Positions 63,895 through 64,000 of a stretch of 64,000 bases of DNA are shown here, piece after piece (positions within the stretch are counted from its first letter, which is position 1; each line of letters begins with the position of its first letter). Origin of the DNA: Acanthacorydalis orientalis (lineage: Eukaryota > Arthropoda > Insecta > Megaloptera > Corydalidae); assembly GCA_034766995.1 (NCBI GenBank), contig CM068323.1, positions 2,356,752-2,420,751 of the forward strand, written 5' to 3'. The position numbers and the translations under genes are program-made. A model generated the notes under the pieces. That model was not told where the DNA came from, ran no database searches, and worked only from the letters and a program-made list of their open reading frames with translations.

Positions 63895-64000
63895 AAATAT
63901 TCTATAACTGATTGTTAATTGCAGATACTTTATCTATGGTGTTAATACATTTTGATTGTTAGTGACATTGACTGGTATTTTAGAATTCTGAATTATTTAT
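58627..64000. repeat. Large tandem repeat array with higher-order structure
   Basis: Monomers begin near (CACATAGAAAAG)GAGAATAATATCTGG: 58627, 59641, 59783, 61443 and 63100. The units at 59783 and 61443 are about 1660 and 1657 bp long and almost identical. The unit at 59641 is only 142 bp. The region from about 58900 to 59537 recurs at about 63363 to 64000 with a constant 4463-bp offset, so a higher-order period of about 4.46 kb is likely and the array continues past the window. TA runs lie inside each unit. No convincing protein is encoded; a 91-codon minus frame (58651-58926) is disrupted in other copies. Confidence 0.85.
59392..59640. repeat. TA microsatellites inside the array
   Basis: TA runs at 59392-59441 and 59587-59640; similar runs recur at 59764, 61418, 63076 and 63856 within the tandem units. 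Confidence 0.92.

Overview
This is an AT-rich animal chromosome window, most likely from an insect. Everything recognisable in it belongs to families common in arthropod genomes: irritans- and cecropia-type mariners, Jockey-like non-LTR elements, piggyBac, PIF/Harbinger, P-element-like THAP transposons, hAT, a Helentron and an errantivirus-type envelope gene. I saw no bacterial operon, rRNA, tRNA or CRISPR array. A hymenopteran such as an ant is plausible, but nothing in the window proves it. In density and nesting it reads as a transposable-element island.

Only one stretch looks like host coding DNA. Three exons at 5596-5747, 7503-7665 and 9434-9563/9576 (+) splice in phase into an I-set immunoglobulin domain followed by a transmembrane helix, so this is the end of the ectodomain of a single-pass receptor (PVR/VEGFR-like is one guess). 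A decayed partial duplicate lies at about 1095-1690. The introns are filled with transposons, including a deletion-derivative LTR retrotransposon (7857-9247) with a 5-bp target duplication whose empty site survives in the duplicate.

Layout: 0-4.5 kb, mariner remnants around a 2.2-kb P-like element; 4.5-10 kb, the receptor exons and intronic elements; 10.4-16.8 kb, Jockey and hAT remnants and two P-like fragments; 17.1-19.9 kb, an 80-bp mariner MITE in a TA microsatellite and an unclassified palindromic repeat field carrying an irritans mariner; 20-23 kb, P-like and hAT fragments; 23.1-26.6 kb, a degenerate Helentron, an errantivirus-type env relic and a 0.9-kb mariner; 27.3-29.8 kb, a MITE split by a second complete P-like element; 30.7-32.7 kb, a Harbinger element with a spliceable intron; 32.8-34.3 kb, a non-LTR element; 34.9-36.2 kb, a second irritans mariner; 37-46.8 kb, two Jockey copies (one with an internal duplication of its reverse transcriptase), hAT, piggyBac, a Harbinger fragment and Gypsy pol nested in a Jockey relic; 47-50.7 kb, several mariner pieces; 51.4-56 kb, Jockey, a glycoprotein-like pseudogene and a nearly complete piggyBac pseudogene; 57.6-58.6 kb, the 5' end of a P-like element with THAP exons; 58.6 kb to the end, a long tandem repeat array.

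Almost every transposase or polymerase is broken by stops, frameshifts or deletions. The best preserved are the mariner at 34907-36195 (catalytic triad intact, one homopolymer frameshift) and the shortened mariner at 25415-26323 (240-codon open catalytic domain). No working element system or new defence-type system could be supported. The most unusual signals are the palindromic field at 17.5-19.9 kb, the P-like family with 8-bp target duplications but no visible matching terminal inverted repeats, the Helentron ends, and the higher-order tandem array at the right edge.
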